Origin: Myxococcales bacterium
GTDB taxonomy: Bacteria > Myxococcota_A > Bradymonadia > UBA7976 > UBA1532
Length of the DNA stretch: 64,000 bases
Assembly: GCA_002731825.1 (NCBI GenBank)
Contig: PCCS01000058.1
Location: 1-64,000, forward strand
Direction of reading: 5' to 3'
Shown here one piece after another: positions 10,230-19,527 of the stretch (its first letter is position 1; each line of letters begins with the position of its first letter). The notes under the pieces were generated by a model. It was not told where the DNA came from and made no database searches. It worked only from the letters and a program-made list of their open reading frames with translations. A program made the translations under genes and the position numbers.

Positions 10230-12248
10230 ATGGTCAAAGAATTTTACCAACGTCTCTTAATGGCCTTTCTTCTGCTCGTTTTGGTCGTCATAGGGATTAT
10301 CTTTGTTTGGCAAAATAATCGCATCGAAGCCAATCAACTGAAGGTCCAGAAGGCATCACGAATCGAAGACCTGCGCGGCACGCAAACCAATGGTAATCCC
10401 GTCGATGCAAGCCTGTGGAGTCAGAGCGCATTTTCAGGCTTGCTCGAGCCTGATTTCACGCCTTGGTATCCCAGCAAACCAAACGAGGGAGGCACGCTCA
10501 AACTCTTGATTGGCAGCGATCCGAAGGGGTTTAACTACCTCATCGAGAACAGCGTCGACGTCAGCAATATCCAGGCACTGAACATGACGCCGCTGGTCAC
10601 TCGACACAAGAATGAAGTCACTAAGTACGCTCCATCGCTGGCCACATATTTGGGCCGAAGCGATGACTATTTGGTCTATAGCTATCGTATTCGGCCAGAT
10701 ATTTTCTGGCATAAGCCTGCACTGGAGGAAGATGAGACGCGGCCTTGGCTCATCGATGGCACCAGTTGTAAAGCCGTTGGCTCAAGAACAGCCGCGTTGT
10801 TAAAAAAGACGCAACCACAGTTCAAAAATGTGGCCCTGAGCGCAGATCGGCATTGGATAAACGGTCGATGCCGCGTCACAGCCCATGACGTCATTTTCTG
10901 GATGAAGATGATGCTTAACCCACAAGTGGGTAAGGCGGCGTCTGCTCGGAGCTATTTCTCAGATCTCGATATCTCCGGTGTTATGGCCACAGGCGACTTT
11001 AGCCTCAAAATCAAATTCAAGAATAAGAAGTACAAAAATGACCTGATTTCCAAATGGCTCAGCACGGTTCCGGAATTTTTATACGCCTATGATGCCGACG
11101 GCACTCGCTTTGATGACGAAGTCATTGGAACCAAGTTTGAAGAGCATTGGTACAATCCCCGTGGTGTTGGCAACGGACCCTATCGATTTGTCAATTTTGA
11201 GCGCGGTGTTGCAGTCCAATTGGAGAGAGACCCGTGGTTTCCATTGGGTGGAAATGCGGCTGACCGCATCGAAATTAAAGTCGTCAAAGACAATAGTCAG
11301 CATCCAAGGATGTTGCTTAAGTCTGCCTCCGCTGTTGGCAAAAGTCAGAATGAAGGCGTGCACGTCACCTCCCTTGGCTCCCAGCAATACCGGCAAGTTC
11401 TTGGAGACAAGGACAAAAACTCGCCCTTCAGAAATGGCAGCATCAAGCATGATTTCTTTTGGACATATGGCTACGGCTATATTGGCTGGAACGCCGACAA
11501 GGCTTTTTTCTCTGACAAGCGGGTTCGCTGGGCGATGAGCTATGCGCTCAAGACCGATGAAATCTTGTCGGAAATTCGCTTTAATTTAGGGAAGAGAACA
11601 ACCGGACCAATCACGCCCGGCCTGCCCCATTACGACGACACCCTCAAACCCATTCCATTCGACTTGAAGAAAGCGGCGGCCCTGCTCGATGAAGCGGGCT
11701 GGACCGACTCCGATAATGATGGGATCCTCGATAAGACCATCAATGGGCGCAAGACCCCTTTCGAATTTACCTTCAACATCGTCGCCAAGCCAACGCACCG
11801 AATGACAGCGGAAATCCTAAAAGAGTCTCTTAAGAAGATCGGTGTGAAATGCAATCTGAAAGCGATGGAATGGGCCAACTTCTTAAAAGAGCTTCAAACC
11901 AAGCAATTTGATGCGGTCATGCTCGGTTGGGGGACCAGTCCCAATGTTGACTTCGACCAGATCTGGCATTCCAGACATGCTGATGAACCTCAGAGCAGTA
12001 ATTACGTCGGATTTCGAAATAAGAAGGCCGATGAGATCATCGAGGCGATGGAATTCGAATTCGACATGGATAAGCGATATGCGCTGTCAAAGGCGTTTCA
12101 TAAGCTCATCTACGAAGAGCAGCCATACACCTTTTTATTCCAGAGCAAGGTGCCATATTTTTGGACACCTCAGCTCCAGAACCCGATGGCTGTCGGTAAA
12201 GTTCGCCCTTATCTCAATCCCCGTGCTTGGTATTTAAATGGGGAGTAG
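10230..12248 (+). CDS. Peptide ABC transporter substrate-binding protein (YejA/OppA-like)
   Basis: 672 residues, SBP family 5. An AGGAG site lies about 10 bp before the ATG. The N-terminus has a hydrophobic segment (LLLVLVVIGIIFVW) followed by charged residues with neither a lipobox nor a clear cleavage site, so the protein may stay membrane-anchored in the periplasm. The family signatures NEGGTLKLLIGSDPKGFNYL and RVRWAMSYALKTDEI are visible. It also holds SDNDGILDKTINGR, the calcium-loop-like insert often seen in this family. First gene of a four-gene unit with two permeases and a fused double ATPase. Likely binds oligopeptides; exact ligand unknown. Confidence 0.85.
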   Translation: MVKEFYQRLLMAFLLLVLVVIGIIFVWQNNRIEANQLKVQKASRIEDLRGTQTNGNPVDASLWSQSAFSGLLEPDFTPWYPSKPNEGGTLKLLIGSDPKGFNYLIENSVDVSNIQALNMTPLVTRHKNEVTKYAPSLATYLGRSDDYLVYSYRIRPDIFWHKPALEEDETRPWLIDGTSCKAVGSRTAALLKKTQPQFKNVALSADRHWINGRCRVTAHDVIFWMKMMLNPQVGKAASARSYFSDLDISGVMATGDFSLKIKFKNKKYKNDLISKWLSTVPEFLYAYDADGTRFDDEVIGTKFEEHWYNPRGVGNGPYRFVNFERGVAVQLERDPWFPLGGNAADRIEIKVVKDNSQHPRMLLKSASAVGKSQNEGVHVTSLGSQQYRQVLGDKDKNSPFRNGSIKHDFFWTYGYGYIGWNADKAFFSDKRVRWAMSYALKTDEILSEIRFNLGKRTTGPITPGLPHYDDTLKPIPFDLKKAAALLDEAGWTDSDNDGILDKTINGRKTPFEFTFNIVAKPTHRMTAEILKESLKKIGVKCNLKAMEWANFLKELQTKQFDAVMLGWGTSPNVDFDQIWHSRHADEPQSSNYVGFRNKKADEIIEAMEFEFDMDKRYALSKAFHKLIYEEQPYTFLFQSKVPYFWTPQLQNPMAVGKVRPYLNPRAWYLNGE

Positions 12249-12257
12249 GAGGGCGCC

Positions 12258-13697
12258 ATGTTAACCTATACGTTAAAGCGAATCGCCCTCATGGTGCCGA
12301 CCTTCTTCGCCATCAGTATGCTGGTCTTTGTGCTCTTGAACTTCGGTGCGGGCAATCCGGGCGCCAATCAATTGTCGGGCGAGGGATCCCAGGATGCCCA
12401 AAAGGGAGATAATCGTGAGTCTTACCGGATCTTTAAAGAGCAATTTAATCTCGATAAGCCCATCCTATTCAACACCCGGTACAGTCTCTCCAATGACGAC
12501 GTCGAAACCACATTGGCGCAGATTTTAAACTTGGATAAATCTGTGAGCCTCGCAGACCAAATCGCGGCTCGAGATCGCGTTGAGAATTGGGGGCGGTATG
12601 CCGTACCCAGCCTGATTCATTGTCTTCTCAATCATGAGCGTGTCGAGATGAGGGCAAAAGCCAGTCAGCGACTCACGGTCAATGCAAAAGAGCGAATTAT
12701 CACTAAATTTACCGATGATGTTGAGGCTGAAAGGCTTGAGAATAAAGCCATTGCAAAGCGTAATCGGGAGATTAATCCCTGGCGATTCAGCGTGAATCAG
12801 ACCGGTGATAAAACCGAGGCAAAAGTGGTGGAGTTTTGGCGGCAATGGTGGTCGACGAATTCTGCAGCCTGGTCCTACTCCTTTCAAGATAAGGCCTCAA
12901 TCTTCTTTACGGACACGCGTTTTGCCAAGTATTGGAGTAATTTATTGAGGCTCGATTTTGGCAAGTCTCATATCGATAAAAAGCCTGTTTTAGAGACCGT
13001 TCTCTCGAAGCTTAAGTATTCCATTACATTGGCCGTCAGCTCTGTCTTTCTGATCTATCTGATTTCATTACCGCTGGGGATTTGGTCGGCGGTCAGACAG
13101 AATACGGTCGCCGATAAAGTGGTGACCTTCATCTTGTTCATGCTCTACAGCTTGCCGTCCTTCTTTGTCGCGGTGATTTTACTCAATGCACTCACCGTCG
13201 GTGACTGGGCGATCTTTCCCAATTTGGGATTTCAATCCAGTGATGCGCACGAGATGACAGCCCTTGGTGTCATTAAAGACGTTTTGTGGCATGTGACTCT
13301 GCCCATTGTTTGCATGAGTTATGGTGGTCTGGCAGCCCTATCGCGGTATGCGCGGACCGGCTTACTCGATGTCATTCGGGCTGATTATATCCGCACAGCT
13401 CGGGCGAAGGGCCTGCCGGAGGGGATCGTCATCGTCAAGCATGCGGCCCGAAATGGTATGATTCCAATTTTGACGCTGATGGCGACCTTGTTACCCGCTC
13501 TGATCGGTGGCTCCGTCATCATCGAAGTCATCTTCCAGATACCCGGCATGGGCAGCTACATTTTCACCAGCGTGACCCAGTACGATTACAATGTGGTCAT
13601 GGCTGTGTTGCTGATCTCCAGTTTATTGACACTCATCGGCATGCTCTTGGCAGACTTATCCTATGCGCTTGTCGACCCACGAATCACGTTTGATTAG
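12258..13697 (+). CDS. ABC transporter permease (YejB/OppB-like) with large periplasmic insertion
   Basis: 479 residues against about 310-360 for typical family members. TM1 (about 10-30) and the family motif FNLDKPILF are followed by about 150 extra hydrophilic residues, including a HEAT-like stretch (YAVPSLIHCLLNHERVEMRA). The usual sequence then resumes at YWSNLLRLDFGKSHIDKKPV. The C-terminal half is a canonical binding-protein-dependent permease with the EAA-type loop (YIRTARAKGLPE) and IPGMGSYIF. GGAGG lies just before the ATG and there are 9 bp after the binding-protein gene. The inserted region should sit in the first periplasmic loop, near the binding protein. Confidence 0.88.
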   Translation: MLTYTLKRIALMVPTFFAISMLVFVLLNFGAGNPGANQLSGEGSQDAQKGDNRESYRIFKEQFNLDKPILFNTRYSLSNDDVETTLAQILNLDKSVSLADQIAARDRVENWGRYAVPSLIHCLLNHERVEMRAKASQRLTVNAKERIITKFTDDVEAERLENKAIAKRNREINPWRFSVNQTGDKTEAKVVEFWRQWWSTNSAAWSYSFQDKASIFFTDTRFAKYWSNLLRLDFGKSHIDKKPVLETVLSKLKYSITLAVSSVFLIYLISLPLGIWSAVRQNTVADKVVTFILFMLYSLPSFFVAVILLNALTVGDWAIFPNLGFQSSDAHEMTALGVIKDVLWHVTLPIVCMSYGGLAALSRYARTGLLDVIRADYIRTARAKGLPEGIVIVKHAARNGMIPILTLMATLLPALIGGSVIIEVIFQIPGMGSYIFTSVTQYDYNVVMAVLLISSLLTLIGMLLADLSYALVDPRITFD

Positions 13698-13706
13698 GAG
13701 GTCGAG

Positions 13707-14990
13707 ATGTCAAAGATTGCAAAGCAGGCAGCCGGACACGAAGACGCGACCTTCAGCGATATTGTCTGGAGTCAGTTCAAGAAAAATAAGACGGCCTATT
13801 TATCGCTCTGGCTTCTGGCTGGGATGTTTCTTCTGGCCATCTTTGCCCCCATCATCGCCTCTGAAAGAGCCTTTTATTGGCAAGAGGGCGGTGAGACCTA
13901 TTTTCCATGGTTCACGTCTTTATTTGACGACAATTATTTTGAGAATGGCGTCGACAAGTTTTTCAATCTCCTGCTTGTTCTGGGTGTCCCGCTTTTCTGT
14001 ATTTGGATGGTTGGCGTACGACGGATACAGTCTTTTGGTTTAAGCAAGCGTGTACGCCGACAGAAAATGAAGCGCTTCGGACAGATTCTCACGGCATTCT
14101 TCACACTCTGTTTTCTCTTTATTTTGCTGAACCCGCAGGGTCGTAAAAACATCCACAGCTTCGAAGATTATATGGATGCTACGACAAAGGAATCGCGCAG
14201 TATAACCGCTGTTTTTCCGCCCATCGAATATGGGTATTCCAAGCAGATTTTGAAAGATAAGCTCAAAAGACCAGGTTTCGGCGGTGATTGTTCAAAACAA
14301 GATCAAGGCTCGGATAGCTGCCGGTCGTATGCCATGGGAACGGATTCTGTTGGGCGAGATGTGATGGTACGCATGCTCTACGGGATTCGGATCTCATTGT
14401 CGGTGGGTGTCATCGCCGTTGGCATCTACGTGACAATCGGTATTTTTCTCGGTGCATTTGCGGGCTATTTCCGTGGTCGGATCGATTTGGTCATTCAGCG
14501 CGTCATTGAGATCGTGATGGCCGTGCCAACGTTAATCGTTCTCCTCGTCCTGATCTCATTTATCGAAGAGCCGTCCATTTTCCACATCATGTTGGTCATT
14601 GGCTTACTGCGTTGGACGGGGGTTGCCAGATTGGTGCGTGGCGAATTTTATCGATTAAGAAACTTAGATTTTGTCACAAGTGCCATCGCCCTTGGTTTCT
14701 CGACCCGTCGGATCATTTTTCAGCATATTTTGCCCAATGCCTTAGGCCCTGTCTTGGTGGCAGCCACTTTTGGCGTTGCAGCGGCCATCTTGATCGAGAG
14801 TTCACTGTCATTCCTCGGTCTCGGCGATATCAATGTACCGTCATGGGGTCAGACGCTTCGAGATGGATATTTAACCCAAGAATGGCACCTAATCTTGATT
14901 CCAGGTCTGGCCATCTTCATTACAGTCACACTCCTCAATTTGGTCGGAGAGGGGCTGAGAGATGCCCTCGATCCAAAGATGCGGAAATGA
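13707..14990 (+). CDS. ABC transporter permease (YejE/OppC-like) with two extra membrane segments
   Basis: 427 residues against about 300-340 for the family. After the N-terminal OppC-type helix (LSLWLLAGMFLLAIFAPIIA) there is an inserted region (about 55-205) with two added hydrophobic segments (LLLVLGVPLFCIWMVGV and ILTAFFTLCFLFILL) and a hydrophilic loop. The canonical part then begins with MGTDSVGRDVMVRMLYGIRI. The permease core includes LSFLGLGDINVPSWGQ. AGGAGG overlaps the previous stop codon, giving tight coupling with the partner permease. Forms the heterodimeric channel with the upstream product. Confidence 0.88.
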   Translation: MSKIAKQAAGHEDATFSDIVWSQFKKNKTAYLSLWLLAGMFLLAIFAPIIASERAFYWQEGGETYFPWFTSLFDDNYFENGVDKFFNLLLVLGVPLFCIWMVGVRRIQSFGLSKRVRRQKMKRFGQILTAFFTLCFLFILLNPQGRKNIHSFEDYMDATTKESRSITAVFPPIEYGYSKQILKDKLKRPGFGGDCSKQDQGSDSCRSYAMGTDSVGRDVMVRMLYGIRISLSVGVIAVGIYVTIGIFLGAFAGYFRGRIDLVIQRVIEIVMAVPTLIVLLVLISFIEEPSIFHIMLVIGLLRWTGVARLVRGEFYRLRNLDFVTSAIALGFSTRRIIFQHILPNALGPVLVAATFGVAAAILIESSLSFLGLGDINVPSWGQTLRDGYLTQEWHLILIPGLAIFITVTLLNLVGEGLRDALDPKMRK

Positions 14991-15001
14991 GGTAGACAGC
15001 G

Positions 15002-16879
15002 ATGAGTGATCCCATTTTAAAGCTCGAAAACCTCCGAACCTATTTTCACACCGATATCGGGGTCGTGAAGGCGGTCGATGGTCTTAATGTCCAAGTCAAA
15101 GCCGGGCAAACACTGGGTATTGTCGGTGAATCTGGCAGTGGCAAATCGGTCACTAGTCTCTCCATTATGCGCTTGTTGCCACCGCAAACAGCGCGACTCG
15201 AAGAGGGGTCAAAAATCCTTTTTGCCGGCGAGAATTTGCGGGATATGAGCGAATCAAAAATTCGGTCTATCAGGGGGGCTGAGATCTCCATGATCTTCCA
15301 GGAACCGATGACCTCGTTGAACCCGGTCTACACAACGGGCAATCAGGTCATGGAAGCCATCATGCTCCACCAGCAGCTTGACAAAAAAGCGGCGCGCGCC
15401 CGGACCATTGAACTTTTTAGAGAGGTTGGCATTCCTGACCCCGACCAACGGGTGGATATGTATCCCCACGAAATGTCAGGCGGTCAAAAACAGCGGGTCA
15501 TGATCGCCATGGCTTTGTCGTGCAATCCAAAACTCTTGATCGCTGACGAGCCGACCACCGCATTGGATGTCACCATTCAAGCGCAAATTCTCGATTTGTT
15601 GAGACGCTTACGCGATGAGCGGGGCATGGGGATGATTTTCATCACCCATGATTTGGGTGTTATCGCTGAAATCGCCGATGACGTTGCGGTTATGTATCGA
15701 GGTAAATTGGTCGAGTATGGCGACGTGAAACAAATCTTTGAGACGCCCGAACATCCATACACAAAGGGCCTACTCGCGTGCAGGCCCAAGCTAGAATCGA
15801 AGCTGAGACGGCTGCCCACCGTACCCGATTACATGGACACGATTTACGATGATGAGGGCAACTACAGCATCGAAGAACGTGTCCTTGAGCCTGGTTGGCT
15901 TGACCGTATGGAGTTGGACGGTCGGGGGCGGCATCTCTATCCAATCGAGCGTTTAGGCGAGTTAGGTTACTCGACCGATCGTTCAGATTATGCCGCTGAT
16001 ACCACCTTTTCTAATGCAGATGAGCAACCGCTCTTGAGCGTTCGCGATCTCAAGATGCATTTCCCCGTGAGGAAAGGTTTTTTTAGTAAAGTGGTCGACC
16101 ACGTCAAAGCTGTAGATGGCGTAAGCTTTGATGTTTACCGCGGACAGACCCTTGGGTTTGTTGGCGAATCCGGTTGTGGCAAGACCACGACGGGTCGTGC
16201 CGTCATGCGTTTAATAGACCCAACGGCCGGCCAGGTTATTTTTGATGGTCACGACATCACTGAGATGCCCCAAGCAGACCTCCGAAAATTTAGAAAACGG
16301 TTCCAAATTATATTCCAAGATCCCTATGGCTCGCTGAATCCAAGGAAGACCATCGAGACCACCATTATGGAGCCTATGGAGGTCCATGGCATTGGTGAGA
16401 ATTATGAACAAAGGCGCGATATGGTCCTAGACTTGCTCGACAAAGTCGGTCTGCCGGGCGCCCAATATTTGAATCGATACCCCCATGAATTTTCGGGTGG
16501 CCAGCGTCAACGGATCTGTATCGCTCGTTCATTGTCGTTAAAGCCAGACCTGATTATTTGTGATGAATCGGTCTCAGCGCTTGATGTATCAGTCCAGGCT
16601 CAGGTCTTGAACTTACTCAAGGATCTACAGGCTGAGTTTGGCCTCACCTACATTTTTATCAGTCACGATTTGAGCGTAGTTAAATTTATGAGTGACATGA
16701 TGGCGGTCATGAACCAGGGTAAATTTGTTGAGTTTGGACCCAGTGAAGCCATCTATCAAAACCCGAAAGAGAGCTACACCGAGCGTCTTATCGCGGCCAT
16801 TCCACGCGACAACTTAGACCAAATCGAAATGCGTCAACAGCAACGAATTGAAGCGTCTAATTTTTCCAGCGAGAGTTGA
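15002..16879 (+). CDS. Fused double ABC ATPase of the peptide transporter (YejF-like)
   Basis: 625 residues holding two ATPase domains in one chain, as in YejF or GsiA. The first domain has GESGSGKS, the signature MSGGQKQR and Walker B LLIADEP; the second has [17 protein letters not shown] and LIICDES. In the second domain the Walker B ends in DES rather than the usual DEP. OppD/F C-terminal zones ([25 protein letters not shown]) follow each domain. It powers the two permeases upstream. A GAGGT site precedes the ATG. Order A-B-E-F is the same as in yejABEF. Confidence 0.92.
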   Translation: MSDPILKLENLRTYFHTDIGVVKAVDGLNVQVKAGQTLGIVGESGSGKSVTSLSIMRLLPPQTARLEEGSKILFAGENLRDMSESKIRSIRGAEISMIFQEPMTSLNPVYTTGNQVMEAIMLHQQLDKKAARARTIELFREVGIPDPDQRVDMYPHEMSGGQKQRVMIAMALSCNPKLLIADEPTTALDVTIQAQILDLLRRLRDERGMGMIFITHDLGVIAEIADDVAVMYRGKLVEYGDVKQIFETPEHPYTKGLLACRPKLESKLRRLPTVPDYMDTIYDDEGNYSIEERVLEPGWLDRMELDGRGRHLYPIERLGELGYSTDRSDYAADTTFSNADEQPLLSVRDLKMHFPVRKGFFSKVVDHVKAVDGVSFDVYRGQTLGFVGESGCGKTTTGRAVMRLIDPTAGQVIFDGHDITEMPQADLRKFRKRFQIIFQDPYGSLNPRKTIETTIMEPMEVHGIGENYEQRRDMVLDLLDKVGLPGAQYLNRYPHEFSGGQRQRICIARSLSLKPDLIICDESVSALDVSVQAQVLNLLKDLQAEFGLTYIFISHDLSVVKFMSDMMAVMNQGKFVEFGPSEAIYQNPKESYTERLIAAIPRDNLDQIEMRQQQRIEASNFSSES

Positions 16880-17123
16880 GACGATGCCTGAACTTGATGC
16901 TCGACAGGGTGCCTATTCGACCCCGCTTGGCCGGTTTAAATTATCGGACTGAACTGTCACCAAATCGCCCACGGCATGCTCTCTATGGTTAGCTACTCCG
17001 TGGCCTTCGGACGGGTGCAGATTCGGAGGCCGTGACACGGGAGACGCCGCCGACTCGGGTTGAATGAAATCACGGTCACATACCTCGCGGACGGTGTTCG
17101 ACAATAGATGGAGAATGAGTTTA

Positions 17124-17900
17124 ATGGACAAGTACAAAGAGACCTTCGAGACGGCGCGCACTCATCTCGCAACCCTCATGGCATCCAGCGTACGCCGACG
17201 GCGTGTCGCTATCCTTGGAAACGATGGGTATGCGGTTTTCTTCGGGCAACCAGGCCGCGATGAGATCGGAGTGGAGATATCCGCTGGTCGACAGGTCGAC
17301 CGAACCCGTATGACCGTTGAATTCGCGGCTCATTGTGAAAAAATCGGGTTTCGCCGTTCCCGTGCGTCCGATAATTTTTCTCGCACCATTGGGCTTAACA
17401 CGTCCGAATTAGACACATGGCTTCAATGGACATTAGAGACACTCGAGACCTTCTTTGACGCCGAGGGTTTCGATATCAAACTCTGCCTAGAAGACCATCC
17501 AGAACTCGACGCTACAGAGATTCATAAGGCCATGGAGAACTTAGCGAAGCAGAGGTCATGGGCTGCACGGACAGGCCTCTATATGATGCTGGTCAAGCGC
17601 CCTTTTCTGGTGGCCATCGATACACCGTCGATGGCACCGGAGGAGCAGGCCCCCATCAGCTCCATCGACACCCTCGGAGATCGTCCGGTTGCGGCCATCT
17701 TCACCACGTTAGACGCGTTGGACCGCTTTAATCCCACGGGGCACAGCGCGATGATGATGGATGGCATGGCGCTGTTTCCTCTACTTCTGAGTCTCGGTGT
17801 TGGCGGAGTCAGAATTAACCCGGGTACGTCACCCCGAGGGGAACTGTATTCCAACGAGGTTCAAATCCTTGTCGATGGCATCAAGCGCTTGCGCCATTAG
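17124..17900 (+). CDS. Protein of unknown function with SseB-like C-terminal half
   Basis: 258 residues from the ATG at 17124, chosen because GGAG lies 10 bp upstream; the track start at 17064 and ATG 17115 are alternatives. The N-terminal half (DEIGVEISAGRQVDRTRMTV) is not a family I can name. The C-terminal ~75 residues (PVAAIFTTLDALDRF, then GVRINPGTS and an EVQILVDGI tail) resemble the SseB N-terminal domain pattern. It is soluble with no signal peptide. The 244-bp gap before it holds an imperfect hairpin (GGCCTTCG / CGGAGGCC) without a U-run. Converges with the SDR gene 7 bp downstream. Confidence 0.6.
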   Translation: MDKYKETFETARTHLATLMASSVRRRRVAILGNDGYAVFFGQPGRDEIGVEISAGRQVDRTRMTVEFAAHCEKIGFRRSRASDNFSRTIGLNTSELDTWLQWTLETLETFFDAEGFDIKLCLEDHPELDATEIHKAMENLAKQRSWAARTGLYMMLVKRPFLVAIDTPSMAPEEQAPISSIDTLGDRPVAAIFTTLDALDRFNPTGHSAMMMDGMALFPLLLSLGVGGVRINPGTSPRGELYSNEVQILVDGIKRLRH

Positions 17901-17907
17901 TGCACGG

Positions 17908-18858
17908 TCATTGGTGAATTAGACCCTCTAAACGGTCTAGCAGTGAGACGCCGTCGTCCTGAACAGATTTGGTACTTTTCTTTAAATGCATTGGTACCCG
18001 CATACGGTCGAACCAGAAGCCAAACTCACCATCTATTTTAGCGCTCGGGCCGCCCGCTAGCCAGGACAGTGTATCTGCACCTTGTGCTGGATTTCTTAGA
18101 ATGGGGCTGGTGAGGGTCGCAAAGGTGGGTATTGATCGCCGAACGGCTGGTGTGTCTACCCAGCCTGGATGCATCGCATGCACGCTCAAGCCCTCTCGCG
18201 ACCAAGCGCGATGCAAAGCGTTGGCAAGCACCACCTGTCCCCGTTTCGTGTGCGCATAGTGTCTGACACCATCATACCGGCCCGTTGGGTCGAAGAGTTG
18301 GTCGCAATTCAGACGTTGAGTATACATGCCGCCCGATGAAACAAAGATGATTCGTGCGGCTTGGGCACTGCCAGACGCCACCAAATTGGGCTTCAGCCGG
18401 GTCGTCAATAGATGTGGCCCAACGAGGTGTAAAGCCGTGATGTACTCAACACCGCAAGAGGCCATCCTCTTTTTATGAATCAGGTTGCCTGCATTGTGAA
18501 TGAGGCCATCAAGGGGATCTGATATCCCATCCGCCAATGCATTGACCTGGTCTACATCAGCCATGTCAGCCAAGCGCAGCTCGATGTTTGGGTTTGTCGT
18601 CTCTGCGACCAATCGAGTCCGCGCGCGCTCACCACGTTCTTTGGAACGGCAGACCATAATGACCTTGGCATCTCGTCTGAGCAGCTGCTCAACGCAGGCG
18701 TAGCCGATGCCCGAATTGCAGCCTGTGATAAGGACGGTCTTGCCTGTCAGAGCGGACTCTGCCTCCCCAGCAATGAACTCTTTAGCATGTCGCTTATAAC
18801 CAGTTTTATCGAAGGAAAATACGATGGACCGGTCCATGACCTTCGACCAGAAACTCAC
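17908..18858 (-). CDS. Short-chain dehydrogenase/reductase
   Basis: 316 residues. The Rossmann motif TGCNSGIG (about 46-53), IHNAGN, the SSGG active-site Ser region and the YAHTK catalytic Tyr/Lys pair are all present. The pattern resembles the retinol-dehydrogenase/DHRS12 group, probably acting on a lipophilic alcohol or ketone with NAD(P)H. The ATG overlaps the stop of the upstream peroxiredoxin-like gene by 4 bp, so the two are translationally coupled and may share a redox-linked role. Substrate unknown. Confidence 0.85.
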   Translation of the reverse strand: MSFWSKVMDRSIVFSFDKTGYKRHAKEFIAGEAESALTGKTVLITGCNSGIGYACVEQLLRRDAKVIMVCRSKERGERARTRLVAETTNPNIELRLADMADVDQVNALADGISDPLDGLIHNAGNLIHKKRMASCGVEYITALHLVGPHLLTTRLKPNLVASGSAQAARIIFVSSGGMYTQRLNCDQLFDPTGRYDGVRHYAHTKRGQVVLANALHRAWSREGLSVHAMHPGWVDTPAVRRSIPTFATLTSPILRNPAQGADTLSWLAGGPSAKIDGEFGFWFDRMRVPMHLKKSTKSVQDDGVSLLDRLEGLIHQ

Positions 18859-19391
18859 GAGGGCAGGTCCGCTTTTACAGCCTCAACAATGGCCCCGAAA
18901 TCGATGACGTCGCCAGCCTCGGTATCTCGTTGATGCCAGATTACACGGGCGTCGTTTTGGATCACAATGGCCCCGCCCTGTTGCCAGACATCACCGGCAA
19001 CTGAACCCTGTCGGTAGCCCCCTTTCCATGAGCGAGCCGCGTTCAGAATGGAGCGTGGCCCTAAACCAAAGTTTCGCTTCATGCCCGCCAGTCTGTAGGT
19101 CTCTCGTTTAGGATCGGTGAAAAGTGGCACCTCCAACTTGAGGTCTTCAGCAAAGGCTTGAGCCATGAGCTCTGTCCCATTGCCAATTACGGCGACTTGG
19201 GTGTCTGTTTCAGCGAGCTCGGCGGCAATGTCTCTCAGGTCTCCCAAACGCTGCCGACAGAAAATGCACCCAAAATGTCGCACGAAAACAACTAAGACAC
19301 GGCTTGTGCTGTAGAGATCAGAAAAGAGCGTCTCTTGGCCTTCTGCGCTATAGATTGTCGTTTGAGCTAAAGTCTGTTCAATCTGTTTCAT
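18855..19391 (-). CDS. AhpC/TSA-type peroxiredoxin-like protein (PRXL2/AAED1 type)
   Basis: 178 residues with a thioredoxin fold. It shows VLVVFVRHFGCIFCRQRLGD, where the CxxC sits at the peroxiredoxin active-site position as in the AhpC/TSA antioxidant (PF13911-like) group. PLFTDPKRETYRLAGMKR follows. A strong GAGGAG site precedes the ATG. First gene of a two-gene unit with the SDR. Likely a thiol-dependent reductase; eukaryotic relatives include prostamide/prostaglandin F synthase, but that activity should not be assumed here. Confidence 0.8.
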   Translation of the reverse strand: MKQIEQTLAQTTIYSAEGQETLFSDLYSTSRVLVVFVRHFGCIFCRQRLGDLRDIAAELAETDTQVAVIGNGTELMAQAFAEDLKLEVPLFTDPKRETYRLAGMKRNFGLGPRSILNAARSWKGGYRQGSVAGDVWQQGGAIVIQNDARVIWHQRDTEAGDVIDFGAIVEAVKADLPS

Positions 19392-19527
19392 ACGCTCCTC
19401 AGTCCCGCTCGGTGTGTCTACTAGAGTCGCTCAACGCCATTCAGGTGACCCCTGTAGCGCAGACGGGATGACTTCGACTCGGATCTGGGGGCAAAGGCGA
19501 CCTGTGGGTTTTCCTGACTCGCCACAC

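Noticed and set aside
16884-16952. 22-codon ORF (MPELDAR...) 4 bp after the fused ATPase gene
   Set aside because: Tempting as a peptide linked to a peptide transporter, but there is no clear ribosome site or homology to support it.
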